Positions 52,534 to 62,231 of a stretch of 64,000 nt of DNA are shown one piece after another (position 1 is the first letter of the stretch; each line of letters opens with the position of its first letter). The stretch is taken from the NCBI RefSeq assembly GCF_026262505.1, contig NC_067204.1, positions 16,036,165 through 16,100,164 on the forward strand, given 5' to 3'. Source of the stretch: Trichomonas vaginalis G3 (taxonomy: Eukaryota; Parabasalia; Trichomonadida; Trichomonadidae). The notes beneath the pieces are model-generated. The model saw only the letters and a program-made list of their open reading frames with translations, searched no databases and was not told where the DNA came from. The translations under genes and the position numbers were made by a program.

Positions 52534-53409
52534 ATGCTAGCACGCAGTAATAAGAATGCAGATCCAACAGGGCGCTTCGAAAAATTAGACACCCTCCTTA
52601 CATGCCATACAAACGTTGTCTCGTATAAAGCTTATGACCGAGAAACAGGAATGGAGGTTTCATGGTTCGAAGTAAACGTTATTGATTACACTCCAACGCA
52701 AAGACAGCAACTTCTAGTTACAGCGGCTCGCTTTATGAACCTTCGCTGCAAAGAAATTCTTGCAGTTTTACACTATTGGGAAGATTTCGAGAATAACATC
52801 TTTTATTTTGTTACTGAAACCATCAATACTTCCTCAATTGCAAACATGATTGTAGATTTTGGCCCGAAACTGAAACCAAAATTAATTGCAAAATGATTTA
52901 TTCAAATCCTCTCTGGACTCCAATACCTTCACGAGCAAGACCCTCCCATATCACATCTTAAAATTATCGCAAAAGAAATTTTCATTAAGACTCAATCGCG
53001 AGTTTTGAAATTACAACCACCAATTCTTGATCCTTTCGCATTCAACATTGGCGACAATTACCTCAAAATCAGAAATAATACACCTCCCGAATACCTATAC
53101 AATCAATATAATAGAGAATCAGATATTTGGATGGTAGGCTGCTTAATGTTAACTCTTGCCACAGGACTCGAACCATACAGCAGTCTGAAAACACCATTCT
53201 TATTTATCAATGCCCTTAAAAACGAAATTCCTCCTACTGAAATCGATAAAATAGATGATCCTCTCTTACAGAGCTTAGTTCGTAGCTGCTTCCAGCCATC
53301 AACTAAGAGACCAACAGCACGCGAGCTCTTAGAGCATCCTTTCTTCCATCAACAGTTCCCTGATAACTTGCCTTTGCAACAAGATCCTACTTTTGAAGTT
53401 CTTTTGTGA
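52534..53409 (+). pseudogene. NRBP/WNK-like pseudokinase, interrupted by one UGA
   Basis: The 292-codon frame matches the NRBP branch of WNK-related pseudokinases: GMEVSWFEVNV in place of the VAIK-type strand (no catalytic Lys), LHYWEDFENNIFYFVTE hinge region, ILSGLQYLHEQDPPISHLK with HLK instead of HRD, PPEYLYNQYNRESDIWMVGC subdomains VIII-IX, and KRPTARELLEHPFF at the end. The only defect is TGA at 52,894-52,896 (codon 121), where the family has a conserved Trp before the QILSxLxYLH helix. Frames before and after are perfectly continuous. It is either a recent nonsense mutation (TGG to TGA), a sequencing error, or a read-through case. The protein would be catalytically dead anyway; NRBP proteins act as scaffolds. 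Confidence 0.8.
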
Positions 53410-53602
53410 GAAAGCTCATTTAATTTCAAGCATGACAAATAAATGTTCTATTTTTTTTGCTTTGATAATATTTCTATTCATCTTTTTTACAAAATTTCAT
53501 TCAAATTTTGAAAGAAACCCGGATAAACAACTCCAAAATAGATTCAATCGACTGTAAAGATTATTTGCTTTCAAATAATATTAGTATTTCATGATAATTA
53601 GA

Positions 53603-54636
53603 CTACTTTTTAAGTGAGATGTTTAGTGATGAAAGAAAAACGCAAAGAAAAGAAATATATTTACTATGTTGAATGTTTTGTTTGATTTCATAAATAATAG
53701 GAATATCTGCAGGACAAAGAGCAGTTGAAAAATGAGAAAGATTATGAGTAAATTCATTTGTGATTTTATTTATAAAGTTAACAACTCCTGCTGTTTTTGG
53801 AGATTTGTTATCAATGTAACATCCATTTAATGTAATTGTACCTGAAAAATAAGTATATTTACCGATGATGTTTTTTACAAAACAACTATTTCTGATATAA
53901 ACCGTAGTAGAAGAATATGCAACAAGAATTCCTCCATTATTGTTATTTAAAATGTTACAATTTCGAATTTCAAAAATTTCTTGAGAACTTGAGAGATCAA
54001 ATTTCCAACCAAGATCTCTACTTGTTGAATTAGAAAAAGTGGAAAATAAGCAATTTGAGCCTGATGAATATGAATCAACGTCATAAAAATCTCTAAAATA
54101 TATTTTTGAAAATGAAATGTTGATTGATTTAATTTGGATTTGGCCGTTTTTTAAATAAAGATTTTTAATTCCTAAGAGTCTTTCATCTCCACTTTTACTA
54201 ATAGAGGAATCATAAATATAATTTTTGTAGGTATTACTATTACTAACATCACTTCTACAGTAAACACCTTCTGTATAGTATGGGTTTACTTTAGAAGCGA
54301 AACTGCAAACGCGATCTTGAACAAATTCGCCTTCTTGTTGATAGAAAATACAACCGCCCTCACCATTGTTACTACAGTTATTAAACGTTGTAGTATCAAT
54401 GAGGAATTTGATTGTATTTTTTTGAGTGTTTAAGTAAACTGAACCTTGTGTGTTTACTTGAGTGAAAAAGCAAGATGAAACATAATAGCTAGTTTCGTTT
54501 GCTGTGAATTTATTATTATGTTCTGTATATTCATCGTATTTTTCAGTTGATAGATAAAATTCAGTCCAAGATTCGTGTATTTTTCTTCGTGAATCATTGA
54601 TGAATTGATGTTTAAAGAGTATTCAATAAAATTCAT
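53603..54636 (-). pseudogene. Second Pmp-like beta-helix gene, frameshifted near its 5' end
   Basis: The minus strand stays open from about 54,590 down to a TAG at 53,603-53,605, giving over 300 residues of beta-helix sequence: TFNNCSNNGEGGCIFY, IRNCNILNNNNGGILV, YFSGTITLNGCYIDN and so on. The natural start MNFIEYSLNIN (ATG at 54,634-54,636) lies in another frame, so one frameshift occurs around 54,560-54,590 near an A-run. The start is supported by an Inr 17 nt upstream and by the MNF beginning shared with the paralogue at 49,645. The total of about 344 codons equals the paralogue (348). One break only: it is a young pseudogene or a homopolymer error. Confidence 0.75.
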
Positions 54637-54647
54637 CTCCAAAAGAG

Positions 54648-54701
54648 ATTTATGAAATAGCTTTTATCCCTATAAAAGGGAAATTTTGCTATTTCATAAA
54701 T
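54648..54701. promoter_or_regulatory. 13-bp inverted repeat with an Inr on each strand
   Basis: ATTTATGAAATAG (54,648-54,660) and CTATTTCATAAAT (54,689-54,701) are perfect reverse complements around a 28-base loop that itself contains CTTTTA/TAAAAG arms. Each arm holds TCATAA, an Inr match. On the minus strand the A+1 (54,653) is 17 nt before the start of the Pmp-like gene; the plus-strand copy has no gene after it. Confidence 0.55.
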
Positions 54702-54947
54702 ATTGGATAAAAAAAAAACATTATTACACTTTTTCAATTTGTTTTTGTTTTCTCACAAGAGATAACAAGTTAAGCGATCGGCTATATGAGAACTTCTTTT
54801 CCAATATCTTCTTGTGGAAAAGTGACAAATAGCAACTTTGTCCCTCTCTCTCTGGCTGTTTCATGAAAATTTACAAACAAAACTTAAAAAGGGAGTTAAT
54901 TATATATAACATTTATTTCATACATAATATAAACATAGTTTCATAAG

Positions 54948-56288
54948 TTATTCGGGAAAGATTGTTTGTTTTGCAATAATTGCAAGTCTTTGTCCATCTT
55001 CTGATCCAGTATCAATCATTTCCTCAAGATATTCTAGTAGGTCATCGAGATCAACAGCAGAAAACAAATGATTATTGAAATTATAAGAAATAAGAATAAA
55101 TTCGAGGAAAATTGGTCCAAAATCAGGAGATCTAGAGGAAGGAGCAAAGGAGACACATTCAGAAAGAAGTTCTGCAAAGTCAGAACGGTTGCAAACTTGA
55201 GGGCCAAGTGTTTTTACAAGATTACACAAAGTAAAGAAGAAATTCTCTTTTTCTATTGCTGGCATATCAACAACGTTTTGGTATATAGCATCAAACGCTC
55301 CAGATAAGAAAAATGGCTCTGCAAATTCGGGAATTGCAGCGATATTTGAGAAAAGGAAGTAAAATCTACTCTTAACAGCGGAATTAGGGAAGACTCCAAG
55401 GAGAGTTTCAAATATTGTGCCCATTGCTTCCTGAGCGAACAGGATTATTCCGTATTTTACGATTAATAAGTTCCATAATTCCAAAAGTCGACTAATAACC
55501 GATGATGTATTATCCCATAGAGGAGCTGTTGTCGTAAGTTCGCATAATCTTTCGAAAACATCGCTTGGGAAAAATTGATTAATTTTATTTGATTCAAACT
55601 TCTTTGCAAACGTTGTATAGATTGTAATAATGGATGACAACACTTCAGGGTCCCTAAAATTAACTCCCATGAATAATTGAAGGATAAAATTGAAAGATTT
55701 TTCAGAAGGAGTGTAATCTGGATAATATTTCAGTAGGGAATTAACTAATGTACATAAATAACTTATCTTGTAATTGTCAAGTTGCATTAACATGTAATTA
55801 AAAAGTTTATCAAAAATTTGTTCATCTTTTTGAAGCTGTTGGATACACCATGGTTCGTAGAGCACAATAACTTGTAAAAGTTCAACTGCGTATGGAAGAA
55901 TCGATGGTCCTCTCATCAGTTTCAAGATGATATGAATATAATCGATACATTCTGATCTAGCTTTGTGAGATCTGTATGCTATTGCTGCCATGATGTGAAG
56001 GGAGTTTGAGCAAGTATTTGTTGAAGAACTGTTTAAACTTTCGCCTAAAATTCGAATTGCGTTTGAAAAAATAAGAAATTCTTCTAATTCTTTACCGCAA
56101 TTTGTAATGAAATCGAGTAATTTCATATATGTTTCAGCGCTTGCTTCGTTGTTCGCTATTGCTTGTAATTGACCTAAAGCATGATCTCTTTCATTATCTA
56201 AAGCATTTTGGAATGGATCTTCCTGGTTTTCTGAATCTAGAATTGTTTTGGCCGGCTCAGAAGGTAATTCATTCTTATAGTCATTCAT
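54948..56288 (-). CDS. Armadillo-like helical-repeat protein
   Basis: A 446-residue single frame starting MNDYKNELPSEPAKTI. After an acidic 60-residue N-terminus the protein is a run of ARM-like helices with Leu/Ile cores (SLHIMAAIAYRSHK, AVELLQVIVLYEPW, LLELWNLLIVKYG, FYFLFSNIAAIPEF). Such proteins are numerous in trichomonads, and the layout is reminiscent of importin-alpha-type folds, but no N-terminal basic importin-beta-binding segment is present. The cargo or partner is unknown. ATG at 56,286-56,288. Confidence 0.75.
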   Translation of the reverse strand: MNDYKNELPSEPAKTILDSENQEDPFQNALDNERDHALGQLQAIANNEASAETYMKLLDFITNCGKELEEFLIFSNAIRILGESLNSSSTNTCSNSLHIMAAIAYRSHKARSECIDYIHIILKLMRGPSILPYAVELLQVIVLYEPWCIQQLQKDEQIFDKLFNYMLMQLDNYKISYLCTLVNSLLKYYPDYTPSEKSFNFILQLFMGVNFRDPEVLSSIITIYTTFAKKFESNKINQFFPSDVFERLCELTTTAPLWDNTSSVISRLLELWNLLIVKYGIILFAQEAMGTIFETLLGVFPNSAVKSRFYFLFSNIAAIPEFAEPFFLSGAFDAIYQNVVDMPAIEKENFFFTLCNLVKTLGPQVCNRSDFAELLSECVSFAPSSRSPDFGPIFLEFILISYNFNNHLFSAVDLDDLLEYLEEMIDTGSEDGQRLAIIAKQTIFPE

Positions 56289-56714
56289 AGGTTAAATTTT
56301 TTTTTCTTTCAATTTATAAAAATTTTGAGAATTTTTAATTTATTTTTACAGGAACAGAGCCAAATTTCAAATCAGTGTTAATTTAGTGTGAGAAATCAAT
56401 TTGTACCACAGTGATCAGCCTTTCACGCTTACAAATTCAAAAATCGTCTTAGCTCATAATTGTTTTGAATTATTTATCAGTAGTAAACAGTCCTTAGTTA
56501 GACAACCATGAATCAAGTTTCCAGATGAAGTTTGTGATGTTTACATCGAAAGGGAGATTCGTTAAGCGTTTTTCTCGTTGAATATTGAGTTTCCCGGATT
56601 TTAAGTTATTCATAAAGCTCCTCTATATTATACCCTATCTACTGATATGATTATTTTTGAAAAATGCACTGAATTTTTTATGGAAAATACACTTTTGTCT
56701 AAAATTTTTGGTTG
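56289..56714. other. AT-rich intergenic spacer between divergent genes
   Basis: About 425 bases, nothing recognised. Confidence 0.55.
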
Positions 56715-59561
56715 ATGTCCAAGGGAAAAGCAAACCAAACTCATTATGACAAATTGATGGGGATTTTTACAGGATATAATGATGTCTTCAATGCTTTGTA
56801 CAGGCTGAAAACAAATGACGAAGAAAAATTAAACGCAATTTACAAAAAAATTGAACAAAACCTGATCGACTCTTATCGAATTCCGCCTGGTGAAATTATC
56901 AATAAAATATCTCAACTTTCAATTTATAACAACCGCTACATGAAGTCATATTTAGCGATTGCCAAACAAATTGTTGACGAATACCATCTAAATCAGGTCA
57001 ACAAAATCAACATGGTTTTTAATTACCTTTTCTACAAAGAATACAATATTGTATTGAATGAAAACGGGCAAAAAAGTTTTAACGATTTTGAAGATGCTCA
57101 TTATTCATCTGATATTCACGAACAAAAAACAATTCACAGATCTATTATGGATGATGACAAAATATCATTTATAAATTTTACAGAAGGAGAAGGATTTGAT
57201 AAAAATCAGAAATTAAAAAGTGATTTATATCCATATCCAAGAAGAGGTTTTTCGTTACTTGAATTATGTTGTTATCATGGATCTGTTGATTGTTTTAAGT
57301 TTTTAATAACAAAATTTCAATCAGAAATAACTCCAGATTGTCTTAGATATTCGTTTTTGAGCGGAAATCCAGACATTATGAATGAATGCTTGAAAGTACA
57401 AAAACCAGATGATGAATGCATGGAATATGCAATAATATCACACAATATCGATTTTGTTACATTTTTGATGAATGAACACAATATAAAAATTGATTTAAAA
57501 TTGTGCTCTCAATTCAATAATCTTCAATCATTTTTAGTTTACTTGGATCAAACAAATGACATCAACACATGTTTTGTTTATTCTCCGAATTTCCATCTTT
57601 CATCACTTTTAGAATATTTTATTTCAAATGGTGCAGATATCAATGCTAAAGACAAAAATGAATGGACCCCTCTTCATTATGCAGCCATGAATAATAGTAA
57701 AGAAACCGCAGAAATTCTTATTTCAAATGGTGCAGATATCAATGCTAAAGAACATGGTGGGTGGACCCCTCTTCATTATGCAACCAGTAATAATAGTAAA
57801 GAAACTGCAGAAATTCTTATTTCAAATGGTGCAGATATCAATGCTAAAGACGAAGATGGATCTACCCCTCTTCATTATGCAGCCAGTAATAATAGTAAAG
57901 AAACCGCAGAAATTCTTATTTCAAATGGTGCAGATATCAATGCTAAAGACAAAAATGAATGGACCCCTCTTCATTGTGCAGCTAGATATAATAGTAAAGA
58001 AACCGCAGAAATTCTTATTTCAAATGGAGCAGATATCAATGCTAAAAACGAAGATGGATCTACCCCTCTTCATTATGCAGCTAGATATAATAGTAAAGAA
58101 ACCGCAGAAATTCTTATTTCAAATGGAGCAGATATCAATGCTAAAAACGAAGATGGATCTACCCCTCTTCATTATGCAGCCAGAGATAATAGTAAAGAAA
58201 TTGCAGAAATTCTTATTTCAAATGGTGCAGATATCAATGCTAAAGAACATGGTGGGTGGACCCCTCTTCATTGGGCAGCTAGATATAAGAGTAAAGAAAT
58301 TGCAGAAATTCTTATTTCAAATGGTGCAGATATCAATGCTAAAAACAAAGATGGATCTACCCCTCTTCATTATGCAGCTAGATATAATAGTAAAGAAACC
58401 GCAGAAATTCTTATTTCAAATGGAGCAGATATCAATGCTAAAAACGAAGATGGATCTACCCCTCTTCATTATGCAGCCAGAGATAATAGTAAAGAAACCG
58501 CAGAAATTCTTATTTCAAATGGTGCAGATATCAATGCTAAAGACAAAAATGAATGGACCCCTCTTCATTGTGCAGCCATGAATAATAGTAAAGAAACCGC
58601 AGAAATTCTTATTTCAAATGGAGCAGATATCAATGCTAAAGAACATGGTGGGTGGACCCCTCTTCATTGGGCAGCTAGATATAATAGTAAAGAAACCGCA
58701 GAAATTCTTATTTCAAATGGTGCAGATATCAATGCTAAAGACAAAGATGGATGGACCCCTCTTCATTATGCAACCAGTAATAATAACAAAGAAACCACAG
58801 AAATTCTTATTTCAAATGGTGCAGATATCAATGCTAAAGACAAAAATGAATGGACCCCTCTTCATTATGCAGCCATGAATAATAGTAAAGAAACCGCAGA
58901 AATTCTTATTTCAAATGGTGCAGATATCAATGCTAAAGACGAAGATGGATCTACCCCTCTTCATTATGCAGCCAGTAATAATAGTAAAGAAACCGCAGAA
59001 ATTCTTATTTCAAATGGTGCAGATATCAATGCTAAAGACAAAAATGAATGGACCCCTCTTCATTGTGCAGCTAGATATAATAGTAAAGAAACCGCAGAAA
59101 TTCTTATTTCAAATGGAGCAGATATCAATGCTAAAAACGAAGATGGATCTACCCCTCTTCATTATGCAGCCAGAGATAATAGTAAAGAAATTGCAGAAAT
59201 TCTTATTTCAAATGGTGCAGATATCAATGCTAAAGAACATGGTGGGTGGACCCCTCTTCATTATGCAGCCAGAGATAATAGTAAAGAAATTGCAGAAATT
59301 CTTATTTCAAATGGTGCAGATATCAATGCTAAAGAACATGGTGGGTGGACCCCTCTTCATTGGGCAGCTAGATATAAGAGTAAAGAAACCGCAGAAATTC
59401 TTATTTCAAATGGTGCAGATATCAATGCTAAAAACAAAGATGGATCTACCCCTCTTTATATAGCATCCAGGCGTAATTACAAAGAAATAGTAGAAATCTT
59501 TAATTTAAACAAGACAAAAAGGTCAGGTGAGTGGGGCTTCCAGGCGCGTTGCGCCCTCTAG
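56715..59561 (+). CDS. DUF3447-ankyrin protein with 19 near-identical repeats
   Basis: A 948-residue protein, intact, starting MSKGKANQTHYDKL at ATG 56,715. Residues about 5-170 are a helical N-terminal region. Residues about 175-300 are DUF3447, with SLLELCCYHGSVDCFKFLIT, LRYSFLSGNPDIMNECLK and AIISHNIDFVTFLM, matching the Trichomonas family closely. From about 310 there are 19 ankyrin repeats of 33 residues (SNGADINAK, four variable residues, TPLHYAA, NNSKETAEILI). Repeats 3-8 and 14-19 use the same variants in nearly the same order, so the array grew by block duplication. The last 15 residues (KRSGEWGFQARCAL) are not ankyrin-like and are encoded by a GC-rich stretch, suggesting the original 3' end was replaced. 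Confidence 0.92.
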   Translation: MSKGKANQTHYDKLMGIFTGYNDVFNALYRLKTNDEEKLNAIYKKIEQNLIDSYRIPPGEIINKISQLSIYNNRYMKSYLAIAKQIVDEYHLNQVNKINMVFNYLFYKEYNIVLNENGQKSFNDFEDAHYSSDIHEQKTIHRSIMDDDKISFINFTEGEGFDKNQKLKSDLYPYPRRGFSLLELCCYHGSVDCFKFLITKFQSEITPDCLRYSFLSGNPDIMNECLKVQKPDDECMEYAIISHNIDFVTFLMNEHNIKIDLKLCSQFNNLQSFLVYLDQTNDINTCFVYSPNFHLSSLLEYFISNGADINAKDKNEWTPLHYAAMNNSKETAEILISNGADINAKEHGGWTPLHYATSNNSKETAEILISNGADINAKDEDGSTPLHYAASNNSKETAEILISNGADINAKDKNEWTPLHCAARYNSKETAEILISNGADINAKNEDGSTPLHYAARYNSKETAEILISNGADINAKNEDGSTPLHYAARDNSKEIAEILISNGADINAKEHGGWTPLHWAARYKSKEIAEILISNGADINAKNKDGSTPLHYAARYNSKETAEILISNGADINAKNEDGSTPLHYAARDNSKETAEILISNGADINAKDKNEWTPLHCAAMNNSKETAEILISNGADINAKEHGGWTPLHWAARYNSKETAEILISNGADINAKDKDGWTPLHYATSNNNKETTEILISNGADINAKDKNEWTPLHYAAMNNSKETAEILISNGADINAKDEDGSTPLHYAASNNSKETAEILISNGADINAKDKNEWTPLHCAARYNSKETAEILISNGADINAKNEDGSTPLHYAARDNSKEIAEILISNGADINAKEHGGWTPLHYAARDNSKEIAEILISNGADINAKEHGGWTPLHWAARYKSKETAEILISNGADINAKNKDGSTPLYIASRRNYKEIVEIFNLNKTKRSGEWGFQARCAL
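57640..59500 (+). repeat. Tandem 99-bp ankyrin units, 19 copies
   Basis: Units differ mainly at the four codons after INAK (DKNE, EHGG, DEDG, NEDG, NKDG, DKDG) and at the AxNN/ARYN/ARDN position. All are in frame, in contrast to the decayed array at 1-12,092. Antisense and frame-shifted open frames here are shadows. Confidence 0.9.
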
Positions 59562-59630
59562 CCCCTAAGAAATTTTGCCCAAGACCCAAGAGGAGGACCG
59601 AACCCCAGCCGACCAGCCGGCGACAAAACC
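59535..59630. other. GC-rich stretch at the ankyrin 3' end
   Basis: It contains GGCGCGTTGCGCC (a palindrome with GGCGC/GCGCC arms) and GC-rich sequence up to CCGGCGAC. It is unlike the surrounding AT-rich DNA and reminiscent of the GC-rich palindromes at 14,121-14,560. It forms the odd C-terminus of the ankyrin gene. Confidence 0.6.
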
Positions 59631-59663
59631 AAAACCGTTGTTATTTACATCATATTAATAGTG

Positions 59664-59757
59664 TCACTTTTTGTGTCACTTTTTAAAATATCACTTTTAT
59701 GTCACTTTTCACAAATTATATATGTTTTCATGTTTTGTCACTTTTATATCACTTTTC
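59664..59757 (+). promoter_or_regulatory. Six Inr-like TCACTTTT motifs upstream of the methyltransferase
   Basis: TCACTTTT begins at about 59,664, 59,676, 59,691, 59,702, 59,739 and 59,750. The core equals the trichomonad initiator and the motif seen before ARPC4 and the first ankyrin gene. The last copy lies about 35 nt before the ATG at 59,788. Confidence 0.5.
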
Positions 59758-59787
59758 AGGTAAAAACATTTTTATTATTATATATAA

Positions 59788-60599
59788 ATGAATTTTACAA
59801 AACCACCGTTACCGTTCTTTGGAAATAAGAGTAGATGTAAAGATATTATATTGAGAGAACTTAAGAAACTACCGAATGGTCTAACATTTGTAGATTTGTT
59901 CGGTGGAAGTTTCTATATATCCCATTTATGTCATACAATATTCCCAGACTCAAAGATTATATGCAATGACTTCGACAACTATATGGACCGTCTCAAACAT
60001 ATTCCAGACACAAACAATATATTGAAAGAGTTAAAAGAAAAGATACCTATAGGTAAGATGGAACGTATACCATTAGATAAGAAAAATATTGTGAGAGAGG
60101 TTTTGAAAAAAGCAGAATATATAGACTGGGATAGTATATCTGCTAGACTATTATATAGTGGTGCTATAAGAGTTCATGACATTGAAACACTTATGTCAAA
60201 AGTTTTATATCTTAACTATACAAATGTTTCAAAGAGGACATAGAAAAATATATTGAGGGTATAGAGTTTGTGAGATGTCATTGGACAGAGTTGTATGAAA
60301 AATATAAAGACAAGGAAAATGTTTTCTTTATAGTGGACCCGCCGTTCTATAACACATGGGATTTTCAATACCAAGTAGACTGGACTTTGAGAGACTCTTT
60401 AGAAACTTTAGACGTTATACATAACCATCCATGCTTTTACTTTACATCCGATAAAAGTGGTTTGGAAACCGTTATGAGATGGTTAGAAGACATACATGAC
60501 TATGAGTTTAGATATGACAAGATAGAGTATGAGAGAGGTCCCATAAACTGGAGAAAGTGTCACAATAAAGAAATTTTATTAGTAGTAAATGTGGTTTGA
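59788..60599 (+). pseudogene. D12-class (Dam-type) DNA adenine methyltransferase of the Maverick-like element; broken
   Basis: Family: N6-adenine DNA methyltransferase, D12 class. The N-terminal part has the cofactor-binding motifs PFFGNKSR and DLFGGSFYI, and the C-terminal part the catalytic DPPF motif. Enzymes of this class methylate adenine within short DNA sites using S-adenosylmethionine. In trichomonads such genes are thought to ride on Mavericks. The gene looks broken. Confidence 0.75.
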
Positions 60600-60739
60600 A
60601 ATAGATACTACTTGTTTTAGTTTTTTCCATTGTGTCATTTATTTATTTGACGTGGCAAAGATATAGAGAATATGAAGATGAACCAATGCCTGCAAATGTT
60701 CAGCATATGTACTCGTAAGATATTTTTATCTAATATTAA

Positions 60740-61100
60740 ATGGACGCACAGAACTTAGCGAATGCACAGCAACCTGGACAACCAAACCCAGAGAATATTC
60801 CAAATGAAGTTAGAATACAAACTGCAATGGCAAACTATGGTCAAGTGCCAACAGATGTACAAATGCAAACTGCCATGTCAAATGACGCTGCGTTAGGTTT
60901 GCCACCATGGTATGAATATGAGATGGAAAGAGTTTTATACAAACCCTGAAGTGGGATATAAACAACTTTATGCAGATGACGCGAACACAGGAGTTGACCC
61001 AGAATATGTTTTCTACCAGAGGAGAACAGAATGTATGAGCTCCAGTTAAAGAATGCTATGGAACTCAACAGGAAACGCAAAAGACTAGGCGGACATTAGA
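60740..61100 (+). pseudogene. Small Gln/Asn/Pro-rich protein of the Maverick-like element; looks broken
   Basis: It begins MDAQNLANAQQPGQPNPEN and carries two similar segments (RIQTAMAN and QMQTAMSN). Function unknown. Coding-like sequence reaches about 61,100. A short hydrophobic coding-like stretch also precedes it (60,610-60,720). It looks broken. Confidence 0.45.
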
Positions 61101-61117
61101 TTTTTACTACTAGTAAA

Positions 61118-61360
61118 ATGGGTTTCTTCAGTAGTATTGGAAACTTCTTCAGAAGAGTTGGAAGAGGTATATGGAATGGAATAAAATCTGTCGGAAGAGG
61201 AATTTGGAACGGTGTCAAAAATATTGGTAAAAGAGTAGGTCAGTTTGTTGGTATTATACCTAAAGACCCTGAACCAGAAGAACAAGCCCCTGTTATACAA
61301 CAACCTGAACCTGCACCACAGTCAAGTTGGCAACCAAATCCAACACCTCAACCGTATTAA
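61118..61360 (+). CDS. Small basic amphipathic protein of the Maverick-like element (minor-capsid-like)
   Basis: 80 residues. The N-terminal half is an amphipathic basic helix with internal repetition (GRGIWNGIKSVGRGIWNGV), the rest is Pro/Gln-rich. The pattern recalls membrane-active minor capsid proteins of adeno-like viruses and Polintons. The assignment is by character, not by alignment. The frame looks whole. Confidence 0.5.
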   Translation: MGFFSSIGNFFRRVGRGIWNGIKSVGRGIWNGVKNIGKRVGQFVGIIPKDPEPEEQAPVIQQPEPAPQSSWQPNPTPQPY

Positions 61361-61364
61361 AACA

Positions 61365-62213
61365 TTATATTTTTATCGTTCGATAGTAGTTGTATATGAA
61401 ACTAAGTTCTAAGTAAAACGCATGGTATAATGGAATTATTCTTTTTCTTCCATCTGTAGTAAACCATACTTGAAAGTCTGAAATACTTCCACTTGGTGGT
61501 TCATATAACTTTGTAGGTTTTTCGTAAAAATCATTCATCAGACATAAGAAAGAGTTTTGCGCACCAGAAAATGAAGCATGAACAATAATAGCATCTGGGT
61601 CGAAAACATTTTCATATGTTCCATTAGGGTTTTCGACTTCATAATAGTCCGGGTGTACTGGATATGCTGCAGGCTGATTTAACATCCTCATAAATCTATA
61701 CCATGCCAAGTTGTTATATTTTGTAGAAATATAAACGTTTTCTCCAAGGTCTTCTATTTTATTGATTTTAACAGTTGCATTTTTCCTGTCATAAATAATA
61801 TCGAGATGGTATTCTCCTTCGTCAATGTTATACTGGTTTGCATATTCAATATAGATATCGTTTATTTTTTCTTGAAAAGCTTGAAGAGTTGTTTCTAAGT
61901 TTATAAGCAAATTAACTTGTAAAAGTTTTCCTTGTTCAAATTTCTCATACATACGTTTTTCTTTGTTATAATATCGAACTTCAAAACCGACCATACATGG
62001 GAAACCATGTATGGCTTCTGAAATGAACTTCATTCTACGAAATCCAATAGCTTTTGTGACGGATGGGTCTCTTAACCATCTTAATGGGTAGTCAAAACGA
62101 TAGCCTTCATGCTTTACGGTCTCTGTCTCAAACTTTTGACCGACATTAGTAAAAAGTTCATCTAATGGTTTAGTTGTAGCAACTCTTGAATTTTCTTTTT
62201 CTATTGGAAGCAT
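61365..62213 (-). CDS. 282-residue protein of the Maverick-like element, possible structural protein
   Basis: The largest frame of the element, on the opposite strand to its neighbours, starting MLPIEKENSRVATTK. It has a mixed alpha/beta composition with aromatic-rich strands and no catalytic motif. It could be a structural (capsid-related) protein; this is inference from position. The start is 18 bp from the divergent 62,232 gene. The frame looks whole. Confidence 0.5.
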   Translation of the reverse strand: MLPIEKENSRVATTKPLDELFTNVGQKFETETVKHEGYRFDYPLRWLRDPSVTKAIGFRRMKFISEAIHGFPCMVGFEVRYYNKEKRMYEKFEQGKLLQVNLLINLETTLQAFQEKINDIYIEYANQYNIDEGEYHLDIIYDRKNATVKINKIEDLGENVYISTKYNNLAWYRFMRMLNQPAAYPVHPDYYEVENPNGTYENVFDPDAIIVHASFSGAQNSFLCLMNDFYEKPTKLYEPPSGSISDFQVWFTTDGRKRIIPLYHAFYLELSFIYNYYRTIKI

Positions 62214-62231
62214 ATTTTATCTATAATAAAA

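Noticed and set aside
52894-52896. UGA read as Trp (alternative genetic code)
   Set aside because: Other genes in the window encode Trp by TGG and use TGA as a normal stop (for example CFAP58), so reassignment is not supported.
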